DNA from: Mastigias papua
Taxonomy: Eukaryota > Cnidaria > Scyphozoa > Rhizostomeae > Mastigiidae
Assembly: GCA_964019165.1 (NCBI GenBank)
Contig: OZ025269.1
Span: forward strand, 12,063,614 to 12,127,613
Length of the DNA stretch: 64,000 nt
Direction of reading: 5' to 3'
Shown: positions 12,146 through 27,825 of the stretch, piece by piece
Layout: each line of letters opens with the position of its first letter
Numbering within the stretch: the first letter of the stretch is position 1
Position numbers and translations under genes: made by a program
Notes under the pieces: model-generated
What the model saw: only the letters and a program-made list of their open reading frames with translations
Database searches by the model: none
Told to the model about the DNA's origin: nothing

Positions 12146-13210
12146 CAGCGAGCTGGCTATATGGTAGGAGTACCACAAGGGTCTGTTCTAGGGCCACTTT
12201 TATTTAATATTTTTATTAACGATATTTTCTTGTTTGTAAAAAATACCAGTGTCTGCAATTATGCCGATGACACCACTATCTATTCATGCAACTCAGACAT
12301 TGACATTATAATTAATAGATTGGAAACGGACAGTTCAATACTTACGAAATGGTTTTCAGAGAACTACATGGAGCTTAACGAAGAAAAATGCCACTTTTTG
12401 ATATTTGGCAACAAAAGTAAAGAGTCAGTTGTTACCATTGGTAAATCCACCATCAAAGAAAGTGAACATGAAAAACTTTTGGGTGTTACTTTTGACAAAA
12501 AGTTAAGCTTCACAAAGCATGTCCAAGATTTATGCAAAAAGGCAAACCAAAAATTGCATGCGCTTGCCCGGCTATCTAATTATATAGATCCTATTAAATT
12601 ACAATTGATAATAGATGCGTTCATAAAATCGCAGTTCAACTACTGTCCGCTTGTATGGATGTTTCACGATAGAAGGGCTAATACTAAATTAAATAAAGTA
12701 TGTGAAAGAGCCTTGCGAATTGCATGCAAAGATAGTGGTAGTAATTCTGTAAATAAATCCCTGACTATACATCAATGCAATTTGCAGTTGCTTGCGATAG
12801 AAATATTCAAGACAAAGAATAACATTAATCCAACTTTTATGAAGGATGTCTTTGCCGAAAAGTATAACTATTATAGCTTGCGTAATCCAAATCATTTGCA
12901 ACTGCCGAAAGCAAGAACAACAATTTATGGTACAGAAAATATTAAGTTTAGAGGTTGCTCCTTATGGTCCTCACTGCCCAATAGTTTGAAAGACAGTGAC
13001 ACTTTGCAAGGATTTAAAAGAAAAATAAAAGAGTGGAACAGAATGCCTTGCAACTGCAGATTGTGCAAAGTTTATATTAAAGATTTAGGTTTTTTGGCTT
13101 AGTTCTGTATTTATATTCTCCTTTTTTTAGTCTCTTAGTTTTAGAGTTAGTTTAGGTTGGCCGTAATTAGCTTCTTTTTTAGCTATAAATACAGCCAACT
13201 GTAAATAAAT

Positions 13211-13244
<34 letters not shown>
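12146..13244 (+). mobile_element. Truncated LINE with open reverse-transcriptase 3' half
   Basis: A 313-codon frame (12161-13102) covers the reverse transcriptase from motif VPQGSVLGPLLFNIFIND through the intact catalytic box NYADDTT. It continues through the thumb and connection region to the C-terminal NCRLCKVYIKDLGFLA, then stops. No frameshift or stop breaks it. The finger domain and endonuclease are missing, so this is a 5'-truncated copy of a CR1/L2/Jockey-group non-LTR retrotransposon. A short 3' UTR (13103-13210) runs into about eleven TGA units at 13211-13244, the simple-repeat tail typical of this group. Openness of the frame suggests a fairly recent insertion. Clade placement is by motif only. 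Confidence 0.9.
13211..13244 (+). repeat. (TGA)n tail of the LINE
   Basis: A run of TGA units directly after the AAATAAAT end of the LINE 3' UTR. Confidence 0.9.
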
Positions 13245-13246
<2 letters not shown>

Positions 13247-13379
13247 CACACAAAAATACAATAGTAGATTAAGGTGGCAGATTCTTCTTCTTAGAGGAGT
13301 TGGGGTTTTGATAGTTTTAATGCCTCATGTTGCTTTAATATAACCTATGAAATTATTAGATTGGCTTCGGGTGGATACT

Positions 13380-14252
13380 TCGTACCAGGTCTTTTCTGAT
13401 CATCCATGAGGAAGTTACAGTCTTGCAGAACAGTGGCGTTCCTACTTTAGGCGTGTAATACCTATGGGAAAAGAGGTCAGTTGGGAAATCGATATGAAGT
13501 ACTATGCAATCATAAGGCCGTTAGGAAAGTCTAGCTATGATATTCACGACATTGAAGGAGTCACGCTTTTAACTAAACTTCATTTGAAATTCAGCGCATT
13601 AAAAGATCATTGCTTTCGGCACAGGCTCGACTGCTTAACCCCAATGCGTAATTGTGGTGCTGAAAAGGAGGATAACGAGCACTACCTCCTGCATTGCCCC
13701 AAGTTCGACTTAATACGTGCGGATCTCTTCGGTCAACTCTCAGAAATCCCTGCCTTGGACATTAATGGTATGAACTCTAAAATCTTATGCAGCCTCCTTT
13801 TGTATGGGTGTTCACAATTGGATAATGTTACCAATAGGATGATTCTCGATGCCACAATATCGTACATTAAGAAAACTAGGCGTTTTCAATAAATATTCAA
13901 CATAAGTTACAGAAGCTTATCTTTTCTGTTTTTTTTCTTTTTTGTTTTTGTTCTCCAAAGCCCTGGTCGAACCGATCGAGCACTTTCGTTTTTTCCTTAA
14001 CACTTTATATCCCTAGTAAATTTTTGAAATTGCCTAACGAAGGGTAGGGTGCTTGGTTGGATTGTCCAAGGCTTTACTGAACGTTTTTCATGTACAGCTT
14101 TTTTTTTCATTGAAAATGTCATATTATTGTAAGTGTCTCTCATAGCAGGGACACGATGACTTAGAGTCTTTTCCTGCTGTGAGAGGCACAGATAAATGTA
14201 TCTGTATGTTAGTTGTAGTTGTGTTTTTCTTTTCAAATCTATTAAAAAAAAA
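13380..14252 (+). mobile_element. Second LINE 3' end with zinc-knuckle ORF end
   Basis: The open frame 13464-13892 (142 codons) carries GVTLLTKLHLKFSALKDHCF followed by a Cys/His cluster NCGAEKEDNEHYLLHCPKF. These match the C-terminal segment of many LINE ORF2 proteins (CxCG...E...HYLLxC). The domain order ends with a LLYG-type helix and RRF near the stop, as in intact relatives. The preceding reverse transcriptase is absent. The 3' UTR (13893-14243) contains an imperfect 17-bp hairpin (14133-14149 with 14173-14189) and ends in an A run at 14244-14252, consistent with target-primed insertion. It is distinct from the LINE at 12146 because that one has a different C-terminus and tail. Confidence 0.8.
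14133..14189 (+). repeat. Hairpin in LINE 3' UTR
   Basis: GTGTCTCTCATAGCAGG pairs with CCTGCTGTGAGAGGCAC (two G:U-compatible mismatches) around a 23-nt loop. It may serve the reverse transcriptase as a 3' recognition element. Confidence 0.6.
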
Positions 14253-15445
14253 GTACTACGTCAACTGACAAAGCCCTTTTCTGCTGTACACAAATATTTG
14301 CAATTTGCACTCCAGTCAACACACCGAATTGGCCACACCCCATCCCAGAATTCTCTCAGGGCAGCCCTGTTGAGGAAGAACTTCATAAATACACACTTAT
14401 GAAAAAGCAGTATTTTCATAAGGTTTCACTAAAGTCGAAAGTTTGAAATTAATTTCCATCTTTATTATTGTAATGATAAATATAATATTGTTCATGATTT
14501 AATCATATTTACAGCGTTTAAAACTTTACTCAATAACGATATGCTGTTGTCAGCCAAAGGCTCATTTGAATAACCGATTCGAAAATGTAATATTAAGTCC
14601 AAAGGTAATTAACCTGATAAATATAAAAAATTACAGTCAATATTCATGTATTGTATTGCCATATATTTGTTTTTCATGTTCTGAATTTATTGTTGGAGTA
14701 AGTCGACTACGTGTCGATTACTTTTCTACAGCTATCTTTTAGCAAACTTTCGTACTTCTAACATTACAAAGAAGTCAGGCGGAAATTTAGCCGCAACAGA
14801 AAATGTTATTTAGAATACAAGGGTTCAGTGACAGTTAAGGAAGCATTGTTCTAAGTCTTTGATAGGCTTAGAGCTCTGATCACATTTTAATTCTCCATAC
14901 TGTATGAGCCAATATGAATTCAAAGTTCGAAAGCAAATTCTCGAATTCTTGAATTCCTATTGGTGTTCGTGAATACGATATGTGACCAGAGCCTTCAGTC
15001 AATTAGAGAGTTGAAGCCTATATTGTGCACGACTTTAGCGTTGTCGTAGTTTGTTTCATTCTGTTTTTCTTTACTATGCTATTTTAGGGAAATTTTCCAG
15101 CCAAACTATACTATAATAAGTTTTGGCCACGCCCTGCTCGAATTTTCAGTTGACCACTCCTTGTGTATCTCCAAAGTCATAGGCACATTCAAACTCTCGT
15201 ACGTCAGATCTCTTCGGACAAGACAATATAATCCAACTTGTGCGAAGTCTGAGTTACTCAAAGGAAGTCCAGACCCACAAAGAGCTTGTATTGAACTCAG
15301 GGCAAATGGAAAAGCGCGACCCTTGATGATGTCATTATAAAATTTATTATTTGCCTGAGTAGCGCTTGTCGTATTAGGGAAGGGGGCAAAATACCTGTTC
15401 AAAATGCACTTTCTTACAGCTTGGAAGGTTTTTAGTGAAATCATG
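14253..15445. other. No gene recognised
   Basis: AT-rich non-coding sequence. I see no splice-bounded coding exon or RNA gene. Confidence 0.4.
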
Positions 15446-15629
15446 ATCAAAATCCGACTTATATCGTGCTATTTTACTGCCGGATTTCAAAAATGCCCCG
15501 ACTTACGCGAAAATCCAACTTATAAAATCGGACTTATGTAAAGACATAGTACAGCATTTATACCAAGCGGACCGGGACCACGCATTTTTGTCTGACTTTT
15601 GAAATATCCGACTTACGTGAGTTTGACTG
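15446..15629. mobile_element. Pogo/Tigger-like element fragment
   Basis: Repeated words CCGACTTACG, AATCCAACTTAT and ATCGGACTTATG end in CGACTTACGTGAGTTTGACTG followed by TA. Inverted, this gives CAGTCAAACTCACGTAAGTC, resembling pogo-group termini and TA targets. The left terminus was not found. Confidence 0.5.
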
Positions 15630-15746
15630 TACCACGTTTTGTCGGTTGCCGTTACGCTAAATGGCATTAATGTCTTTCCTGAAGGATGTATGGCTTTCCT
15701 TTTTTGAATGAAATTAGGTGCGTTAGACGATGAAGAAGACTGGTTA

Positions 15747-16052
15747 TTATTAATGCCTGGAACAGGGGCAGAAGACATTGCAATTGGGGTAGGCAAATTC
15801 TTTAGGTCAAAATGTCGTGTCATGAAACAAAAAGTATAATAACTCTTTTTAGATCGGCCTTCTAATAGAAATACATAGTAGTGGGAAGAAATATAGCTTA
15901 TAGAATAAAATTTCTTTATTAGAAAGTTTGAAACTTCTGGTAGATGTTTAATGGGGTTCAGAAAAGTTGACTCGAAATCTGGAAGGGTTACGACTTCTTA
16001 CAGGGAAATATCACTTCCTTCCGCCCCGGCCCGGGGGCATTAATAATGACCA
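15747..16052. repeat. Inverted pair of a dispersed repeat
   Basis: GCATTAATAATGACCAGTC at 16034-16052 on the plus strand is matched by the inverted GACTGGTTATTATTAATGC at 15748-15766, each next to a GCCCC-rich word. The same core (AATTAATGACCAGTCCCTTA) occurs in the duplication at 29771-30690. Confidence 0.55.
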
Positions 16053-16346
16053 GTCCCCTAAGTTTCGATTTACTTCATATGAACTGACCTTTGTGTTAGA
16101 ATTTGTCCGCTCAGTGCGCATTGTAGAACGTCAGAAGAACAACTACTTCGTAGCTTGCGATCTATTTAGCAAGCGCTAAGGTGCCAAGCAAACATCCCTT
16201 CAAATCTCTATTTCGTAGTTTACTATACAGTTTAAATAGCCGATTTATAATCAAGCCCTGCAACTATAGAAAAATATGAAGAAATCCTCTGGTTCTGTCG
16301 TTTCGGTATCTAGCAGACCTACTTGATTTTGATTTTACATGTTTTA

Positions 16347-16390
16347 GGAGGGTAACCCTTCAGCAAATGCTGATTTTCAAGGGGCCCTCC
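16347..16390. repeat. GC-rich hairpin
   Basis: GGAGGGTAACCCTTCAGC and GCTG...CAAGGGGCCCTCC pair across an AAAT loop. It stands out in AT-rich DNA and may be a retroelement 3' UTR structure. Confidence 0.55.
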
Positions 16391-17814
16391 ATCTAAAATA
16401 TAATACAATGGTTCCAATATAAAATAGATAAAAAAACCTAATTACAATAAATGTAATACTTTATAACCTAGAATAAAAATAGTCTAAAATACGACGACAA
16501 AGAAGACTAATAGCGCTTCTCTGTTAGGGATCGTACTATCGTCTCCCTGCGTCACAGCACCCTTCAATATGAACAAGGGACGATGGAATGCTATTTAATC
16601 CTGTCAAATTTCAGCTAAACATCCTGACAGTTCACGAATGATGCAGGTAAAAATTTGTCTTTGTAGATCAACGTAAATTTGTTTCTGGGTAAATGTTGTC
16701 AATTATGATGTTCCTTACAGGAACTCTTGTTTCAAGATGACGTAGTAAAGACATATGATTAAAACGGAAGCAGCTTATTAGCTAGCAATCTACATTAAAT
16801 AAATCAGCTGATTGGTCAAAAGCAAAATCTGCCCCACGTGAATCTCTCTTTAGACAGGGCAGAGCTCTTTCAAAAATTACACAGACATAATTTCTTTAAA
16901 TTCTATTTCAACGTCTAGTAATAATTCATATACAAAATCATTGTCAAGGACCTAGTATAGCAATACAACTAACTCTAGTTGTAGAATATGAATTAAACCT
17001 AGACTACAGAAAAACACAATGAATGATAATAATTTACATTAAACTGTAATCAATGCAAAGAAATATCTTGCATAATATGTAGCAGCTGATATTAATTTGT
17101 ATATGTGTACTGCAGATCAGTATGTCCTTCTTTTATTGCCTATACAATTGCCGTTTTCTTCATGCATTATGAAAAATGCAGAGGATGTTTCTGTGAACAT
17201 TTTGGCGTGGCAAATAAATAGAAATTGTATCAACTATAAATGATACCAGCAGCATTGAACTTCGAATTATAAGCTAACGATACAGTGATCAAAAGTGCAG
17301 AAAAAAGACTTGAGGAAGAAATAGTAAGGGAACTCACACAAGATTTCTCCTTCAATACTTCTACTTGTGGATTGAGCTTGGCTTCAACTATCGCAGTTGC
17401 TGTGCTGTGGAGTACTTCTTGTAAATGAAGGAGGCTGTACCAAATAATTTGCCGATGGCCTGCACTGGGTCCATGCTTAAATGGAAGTTAACATAGGGTT
17501 TAAATTCAAGGAGGTGGCATACAACATCATGCGACATATGGCCACAGATAGGGCATAGGCAAAGCAATACTCATTAACTACACAAGCAATAGAACTTGGC
17601 TCTACGTGATTGGATGGGAGAAGTGACGCCACGAGAGGCTGGGGACATAACCCCTGTTTTCTCCAGGGTGAATTTTTTAATTCGTCCAAATTCGAATAGA
17701 AGAGTTTTGAGGATGTGGGAGAATTCTACTAAGATATAATCGATTGATATGTAATATCATTGGTGTTTTCATAGCTGTTAGTCACCCTTTTCTTAAATGT
17801 TCCATCGTACACGG
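16391..17814. other. No gene recognised
   Basis: AT-rich sequence without a supported exon, RNA gene or transposon end. Confidence 0.4.
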
Positions 17815-17905
17815 TGCTAAAGGGCGTGGTCCGTCAAAGTCCCCCCGGTCTGTGGTGGCTGGTAACGCTCATGTTAGATGGATGCATGGTTCGACTCGAG
17901 CCATA
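17815..17905 (+). repeat. Dispersed repeat with tRNA-like B box
   Basis: AAAGGGCGTGGTCCGTCAAA is followed by GTGGTGGCTGGTAACGC and GGTTCGACTCG, the last resembling a pol III B box (GGTTCGANTCC). Related copies lie at 30010-30060, 30640-30690 and 48850-48930. Probably a SINE-like family. Confidence 0.5.
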
Positions 17906-19802
17906 GGATGAAAGTAATGATCACGTCTTTTGTCATCATAAGAAAACTCGATGCCATGATATCTCTACTGCTTACTCAGGTGTGTGTGTGGGGGGGGGGA
18001 GGGGGGTGATGGAAGGTAAATCTTTTTCTTATGATCAGTAAATATGCACAACGATACTAAACAGATAAACTACCATAAAATCATAAAATTTGGGAGCTTT
18101 ACGCAAAGTTTCTGACAATATTCTTCTGACACTCTCGCAAAGATAGCAGTTTCGGTACGAAGTCTCCAACGAGCTAGTAAGTCTTAGGATTTCGATAGAT
18201 AACCCTTACCTCCGTGCGCAATACCCCCAGCTTCTGACTTTTCAATGTTCTACTGACCTTCGACATAGAAGCAACTCGGGAAGAGATCGTATGAAGCTGA
18301 ATCTTTCTCCAAAAGTGTTATATCTTAACATCAGTAGCAATTAATTTTGATAATAAAAGTAAGTCAAAACCTTTAATAGAACTAAAGAATAGAACAAATT
18401 CCTTTTGATATGATGTGACTAGTGAGATTAAAACATAGGTTCAAGGGCAATTATTTCGTTTGTTGACGAAATCACCAAATCACTAGAAGCATTTTTTGTC
18501 CCAATTTTTAACAGTGTAGGTAAATACTAATAATTATACAACTTTGTTAATGCTTGTTTATATTCACAGTCAGATTTTTCACTTTAGAATGTCCTTGTTG
18601 AAGAAATGAGATACAAAAATAGAGCAAGGTTTCAATTCTGATTTAAGCAGACGTAATGGTAAATGCTGAGACGACGACTATCTTGGAAATCAATGACTGA
18701 AATGGAATCAATCTGGAAAGGATTGTCGAATCTTAGGTGAAGAAACAAACAAATTTGCTTCGGTTTGTCAACTTTAGTTCCAACAAGATTAGTTCTATAC
18801 CATCACTGTTCTCTAAAGATATAAAGTCAAAGCTGCCATCTTGGTACAGTTCTTTAAGTTTATCAAGCCTATGAATCAAGCGGTGAATAGTTCCAGCCAT
18901 ATTAGAATTTTCAAGGAGCAAGAGAGGAAACTTTATGCCTCAATTCGGTAAAAGAACAAGGAGCTCCAGGCTCAACTCGGACCTAGGAATCCTAAAAAAA
19001 CTTGCATTCTACCCCGTGCTTTTGGCACGCTTATATGCTCATACACTACTAAGTCAGTAATTAGGTGGTAGGAAATCGCGTTGGCAAAAGAAGGCTTAAC
19101 TGTGTAGAACGGACAGCATAACTCATTAAACTTTGAAAGTCAATCTTTCCATAGCTAATGTTCAATCATTCATGAATTTTGTGTGGTAAAGAAGTGCTTA
19201 AATCATATAAAATGGACCAGATTTGTTGCACAGGTATTCAAGGAAATGGACAGCGCACGGAAGAACAGCAATGTTTCATCGTGACTTTATGGTACCCGTA
19301 TAATTTCGAAGCATGCCAGAAATATGACTTCTCTCAATATAACTGGCTCTCTCTTTCAACTTCTCTCAATCAGCGCCTCATACATCTCAAATATAAGTAA
19401 ACGCTGCTGAAAAAACAACAGCTCTTGCAAAGGTGTTTTTCAGATGCTATGGGAGTAACTTGATACATCGAAGTTGTGAAGCAGAATGTAATAGATATAA
19501 TAAGAAAGGAAGGCACTATACTTGGTGCAGTAGCATGTAATTCATATACAAATCACTGCCGAAGGGCTTTAAAGTAGTGGTTGTAGTAAAGACATTGGCA
19601 GGTTTGAATAAAGTAGCAACATTACCAATAAGTCATGCTGGTCAAGTCAACTTTTGCCGACAAAGTAAACAATTGCCAACGGTTTCTGCAGAAATGTTAG
19701 GGTTGGCACTTCCGGCCCCTTAACTTGGCACGCCTTTATTTTGCTACAACGAAAGACAATTTTCCATGGGACCCAGTAGCAAGTGGAAAAACTGATCAGA
19801 TG
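17906..19802. other. No gene recognised
   Basis: Contains a G-rich run at 17990-18008 and otherwise AT-rich non-coding DNA. Short open frames lack splice or start context. Confidence 0.4.
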
Positions 19803-19810
19803 ATCTAGAC

Positions 19811-20018
19811 CAGACGTGGGCAATCTTCTGAAAGTGTAAGCCATGTCTTTCAAATCTTCCTATCAAGTGCGCCAAAGGTAAAACTAAAGCAAAACTTGCA
19901 TTGGTCAGAACCTAATAAACCTAAACCATTTTACTCTACAATGAAGTTGACAAAGAAGAGGGCAACATAATCGAGGTTACAAAAATTCCTTTCGCGGGCC
20001 GTAGGTTGCCCACCACTG
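19811..20018. mobile_element. hAT MITE
   Basis: The left end CAGACGTGGGCAATCTT and the right end GGCCGTAGGTTGCCCACCAC followed by TG form hAT-type inverted termini. The flanking octamers ATCTAGAC (19803-19810) and ATCTGGAA (20019-20026) match at 6 of 8. The right end also carries the CGGCCCGC-like word found in this superfamily. Confidence 0.8.
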
Positions 20019-20026
20019 ATCTGGAA

Positions 20027-21059
20027 TGATATGGTGAAGAATTAAGTTTGAGGGGAATGAAAAGGTCTAAAAGGAATAGAAAGATATGCAGTGTGGTTGA
20101 TAAAATGATGTGGTTTAATTAAATTGGAATATAAGGGTTCTGACTATTGCATCAATCCAGCTTTTAGTTGCTAGCCGCATCAGCTTATAGATTTCGAACA
20201 TACACTCAAAAAAGGGGCACTGTGATGCACGTTATTGTGGTAAAGGCAAACTTCAACCGCAGTCATCTAAACAATGCCAATAGTTCAAACTCATTGCAAT
20301 GAGTGCGTGGACATATTGCACCCGGATATCTGAAATGGGATGAACCCTGCATTGGCATCCATAATATGCAGTAATATATAAGATCTTCTTGTGTCAATAT
20401 ACTTCTGAAGGATGACATTTATCACAGGAATGATAGTTTCATACTCTGTATATGACAAATATTTTCTTTTTCTACTAACAGCTCCCTTACGAAAGAAGAG
20501 GAGAAGAGTATTTTACTTCTAAGCGATACTTTGCATACTCACAGCCGGAGACGGAGTTAGGAAATTTTCCTGGGGGATTGTAAAGTCTCAAGTTGCCGAG
20601 TAGGTAAGTTATACTGCATACACTGATACCCTTGAGCATGGCTATTATCATGTAATAGAATGATCTTCAATAACATATTACTCTTTGTGTGCAACAAGAA
20701 AACTGATTGTAACCCAACAGTGAAGTAGCTAAATTGCATGCAAGAAATCTATGGATTGAGCATTCAAGTACTTAGGAGGTCCGGGCAGGCTCCCATGGCG
20801 AATATTCTTGATTACACCCTGTAGATTGACTAAAAATGCATCCTTCTGAATGAAATGAAGATGAGTAAAACAGAAATCAAACAACAGGAGTTTGGCATGA
20901 AGAAGTTTCGTCTACTGTACTGTGAACATTCTGGTAACCAACTTTGTTGGCAATTTTTGAATTTATGTCTATGGACAAACCTAATGTTCTATGCCGAGTC
21001 TGCCGAGTAGGCAGCTGAAAATCTCGAATTTGCGGAGTAATTTGCTAGTTTGCTATCCT
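20027..21059. other. No gene recognised
   Basis: Non-coding, AT-rich. No supported feature. Confidence 0.4.
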
Positions 21060-21348
21060 TGGGAAGGTGATACACTCCCTACATACCTGTAGCGTTGTCT
21101 TGAGCACAGATTCCGCTTTCTTTGACGCGTGTATGGTTACTTTAGTATATTTTACTAATGTTGTTCCATATATTCTTCGTGGCAGCAATAATCTCATTTC
21201 GGCTAAAGCAAATTTGTATGGGATTTATACTGTCAGGTTTTTCGGTCAAAAATCATGGCAGATTTTGCCAAGAGAAACCAAACCGTCCCAATCATTGGAG
21301 ATTTTTATAAGAATTATGAATCAAGAATTTGGACCTCAGCTATATTAA
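21060..21348 (+). pseudogene. LINE ORF2 C-terminal relic
   Basis: The frame at 21067-21348 ends with YGIYTVRFFGQKSWQILPRE and SQSLEIFIRIMNQ. This is the pattern (aromatic-rich block, W..LP.., SLE.FK) seen just before the C-terminus of CR1/L2-group LINE proteins, comparable to IKFRGCSLWSSLPNSLK in the LINE at 12146-13102. The catalytic domain is missing and the C-terminal cysteines are lost. Confidence 0.65.
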
Positions 21349-24429
<3,081 letters not shown>

Positions 24430-24940
24430 TAAAGAAAGTTCTCCTCATTTCATAAAAGCATCTGATAACCATCAAACTGTTTTGAAGGACCCTTATTCTC
24501 CAAGTTGTTAACCACTTCTTCCATATTCCCTATGCATGGGTAAATAATCGTGTCACAAGCGTATCAGAGTTTTTATTGGAGAGAAGATGTCATTAATATA
24601 AATATTGAAAAGTTAAGTCCTAGGACAGATCCTTGAGGAGCATCTATTTTTGTTTCATTTCAAATACCCAGGGTACCATTTACCAGAAGCATTTATGTTA
24701 CGATCCATGAAATAGCTGTGTACATATAGTAGCTCAGGGCTTTTCGACTACTACCATATGCTCGAAGTTTTGGAACAAGATCATGACATGGTAGTGAAAG
24801 TCTTTCGAGAGGTTTATTAAAAGAGCAAAAGCAGCACTTTTTTATCGAAGGCCGCTTTGCATTTGTTTGATTGACCGATATCAGGTGTGCAACTCGGAAT
24901 TGTTTAGGGCAGAGGTCCAATCAATAAAGAGAGCACAGTA
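24430..24940 (-). pseudogene. Degenerate LINE reverse transcriptase
   Basis: On the minus strand, LSLPCHDLVPKLRAYGSSRK and YMYTAISWIV match the reverse-transcriptase block usually read as FDTLPHDLLLAKLRAYG..., followed by the SYL.DR region. Further on, in other frames, come SSRICPRT (for PQGSVLGP) and LFNIYINDIFS, with many stops and shifts. It is an old copy of the CR1/L2/Jockey group, antisense to the LINE at 12146. Confidence 0.75.
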
Positions 24941-26671
24941 GACACTGATTAAAGAGAATGTACCTTAAATCATATTTTTCATAGAAACAAAAGAAATCGT
25001 CTGGGATGTCTCGGGATTTTGTTACTTTCATGTGTAACAAAGATTTTGATAAGGTATACTCAAAAAATGTAATAAGCAGTTTCAAACGCCCCCAAAAAAT
25101 GCTTCTATTGCATTTTTGAGAAAAAGGGTAGGGGTCTAGACCGCCACCCCGTAGTTTCGCGCCTGGATGTAAAGCATGTTTGCGTTACAGACGCTCGAGC
25201 TCCTTTGCAATAGCAGTTAGCTAACGTATTGCTCTGAAGTTAACTATATTCACGCTTTCATCTCTGCTATAAGGTACTGACATAAAGTTTGAAAATGAGC
25301 TTTTTATGAGGTGTATATCCGATCCTTTTACAAGCATGCCCTTCGAAGGAGAAATGCTTGGTTAGATCTTCACCTGTAGGGGGGGGGGCATGTGTACCAA
25401 ATAGTTATAGCTTGTTCTGTCTTTCATTGTGTTGGAAATTCTAGAACAGTGATGATTTAAACACGGTGATAATTTAACTATAGGAAAGAGCAAGAAAACA
25501 TAAACATGTGATGACTCGTATTATATGAAAAAATTTTCTTTAATTAAAGAGTCTTTTGTATGCTTGCTGCAAACTATCAGTTGATTCATAGTGATAATGT
25601 ATCAAAAACAATCTTGAACCATGGTGCTATACTGCGGAATAGAACACTTGCATCACAAGACTGTTGTTGTTAAAAAGCGTCTGCAGGCGGAGAAAGTGTG
25701 TTCACGCTCATCGCCACCCTATGTCCACTGTGAATGCGAAGTTAATTTTCTAAATATAATCTGTATGCCGACGCGAGCGGAACAGGCTGCTAATATGCGC
25801 AGAATCTCATCTAAAACCGCCATACACGTCATCGTAGGTATCACATTGATAGATGGTTATTCAACCGCCATTTTGAAAAAAAATGCATTTGAACGTATCT
25901 AGCTTCGTATTCTCACTTAGCAACAATCTCTTTTAACTTCGAGCACATCAACATTCCCTCCTAATATCCTATAATTATGCAATAACATGCTATAATTATA
26001 AACAATAATGATGGTGGATTTGGATTAACGATTGTTTTCAGTGTTATGAAAAACGGGCCTAACCTGATTTTGAAGATTGGGAGAGAACTCGATGTTGATG
26101 TAATGCAGAAATTTTGTCCAGGAAAAGACTTTTAAGGTACCGTTTACTCGATGTAATGCAAGGTCCGTTGTAGGAATATGACTTGGGAATATTTACGTAA
26201 TATTTTAGATATACTTAAGTTTCTACTTGAAATTATTCAGATTTCAAACTATAATTTATGATGCTATCCTTCGCAATGCCTCTCATTACAAAGCAACGCC
26301 TTTCCTGTGTTCATTCCCTCCTGTAAAGACATCCTTGGGTCCATTGCCTATTAGTGCTGATGGCTCATTCCACACACTTCTTCCATTTTGTACTCTTCTT
26401 AGCATCGTTACAAATATCAGCTATTCTTTTCCCACATCATTCCTGTATGTCATCTAGTCATTCTCTCTTTGGTCTTTCTCTTTTATTGGTACCGTCAATC
26501 ATCCCGAACGTTCTGCTCTTTACCAGTCTGCTATCTTTCATCCGACGAACATGTCCAAAACAGTCCTAACTTTCTCCTAATAACATTATTCGGAGCTTTG
26601 ACTTTTCTTCTAACTTCTTTGGTAGGAACTTTTCGGTACTTTTTGGTGCTTTAAATGCTCATAGAGTAAAT
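24941..26671. other. No gene recognised
   Basis: A frame at 25621-25902 (93 codons) has no recognisable domain or splice support. Otherwise AT-rich non-coding DNA. Confidence 0.4.
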
Positions 26672-26785
26672 TAGCAGTGAAGTAAAAATGTTAAGACAAT
26701 GATGGACCCGAGTGGGACTCGAACTCGTGACCCTCGACATTCTACATCAAGTGCTCTACTACTAATCACTAGGCCCGTTGCAAGG
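26672..26785 (-). mobile_element. tRNA-derived SINE (partial)
   Basis: The minus strand reads CCTAGTGATTAGTAGTAGAG then CACTTGA, an A-box-like segment. About 40 bases later comes CACGAGTTCGAGTCCCACTC, a good B box (GGTTCGANTCC). The tRNA-like fold is imperfect, so this is not a functional tRNA. No target duplication was identified. Confidence 0.65.
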
Positions 26786-27825
26786 GGGGCGTGGTGAATG
26801 TTACACCCCCTGGGAAAACACTTTGAAGACAAGATTTGTCTCTTAGCAGCAAATCTCAAGACTATAAAGAATGCATTTCCATCATTCAGATTTTCCTAAT
26901 AAATACAGGTAATGTTGCGATTGCACGAAAGATTGGAAGCATTTCTCTGCGATATTCTCTTCACACGACATCCCATGAAGGTACTCTGAAAGCAAACGGT
27001 ATCAAAAATATTCAAAACATTGTTTTTGTGCGGACGGAAACTCTTCGTTTTCTCCCTTTAGAGTCTACAGCCGACGAGCGAATGGGTGGCTATCAGCGCA
27101 TGCATCCAGACGCAGTTTTCCTTATGATATCCAGTGGTGTACCTAAGGGGAGGAATGGGAGTTCGGATCCCTACTTTTTCAAAACATGATCCACAATATA
27201 TTCCTAAAAATGTTGCAGAATTAATGGTGGGGACGGGGGCGGGGTAAGCAGAATGCTGTATTTTTGTGATGTGAACGACATAGAAGAAGCGGAATATAAA
27301 AGCCTCTCTTCCAGAACTCAATTTATATGTGTAACGATGTTATACTATACGAGCAGATGCTTAAAAAGACTTAGGTGTATTTAACGATCGTAGAATAATG
27401 GATTTACCAATCATAGTATTTTGACTGAATATACAAGTGTAGAATACGGGACCGATTACCATAGCCAATATAAGTGAAATATTAGAGACAAATATTTCAA
27501 AAGGGCGTTTCCTTTCATTTGCAAGAGTTTGAAGGGCACTTTCACAAAAATTTTCCGGAGCCAAATCACTAGACTCCATATTTATGTTCCTGGATACGCT
27601 TCAGCTGTCATCTGCCGATTTCTTTCACAAGTTTGTTCATTCCTTTCTGCGCGCAATTCCGGGGACCAGATGTATATGTTTGATAAAATTGTAAACAGGT
27701 AGTTGGAATTTATCTTGATTATGTTAGGAATGATTGTACAAAAATAACGATGGATGGAATTGAAGCGAGTGAGTTAATAATGCTAACCATATCTCTGATT
27801 GGTTAAGACCTCTGATAACAACTAA
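26786..27825. other. No gene recognised
   Basis: A 117-codon plus frame at 26836-27189 has no recognisable domain; chance openness is likely. Confidence 0.35.

Noticed and set aside
15106..15450. 114-codon minus frame
   Set aside because: It runs into repeat-derived sequence and shows no domain or splice context.
26672..26785. Functional tRNA gene
   Set aside because: A and B boxes are present but the acceptor and anticodon stems do not pair properly; a SINE explains it better.
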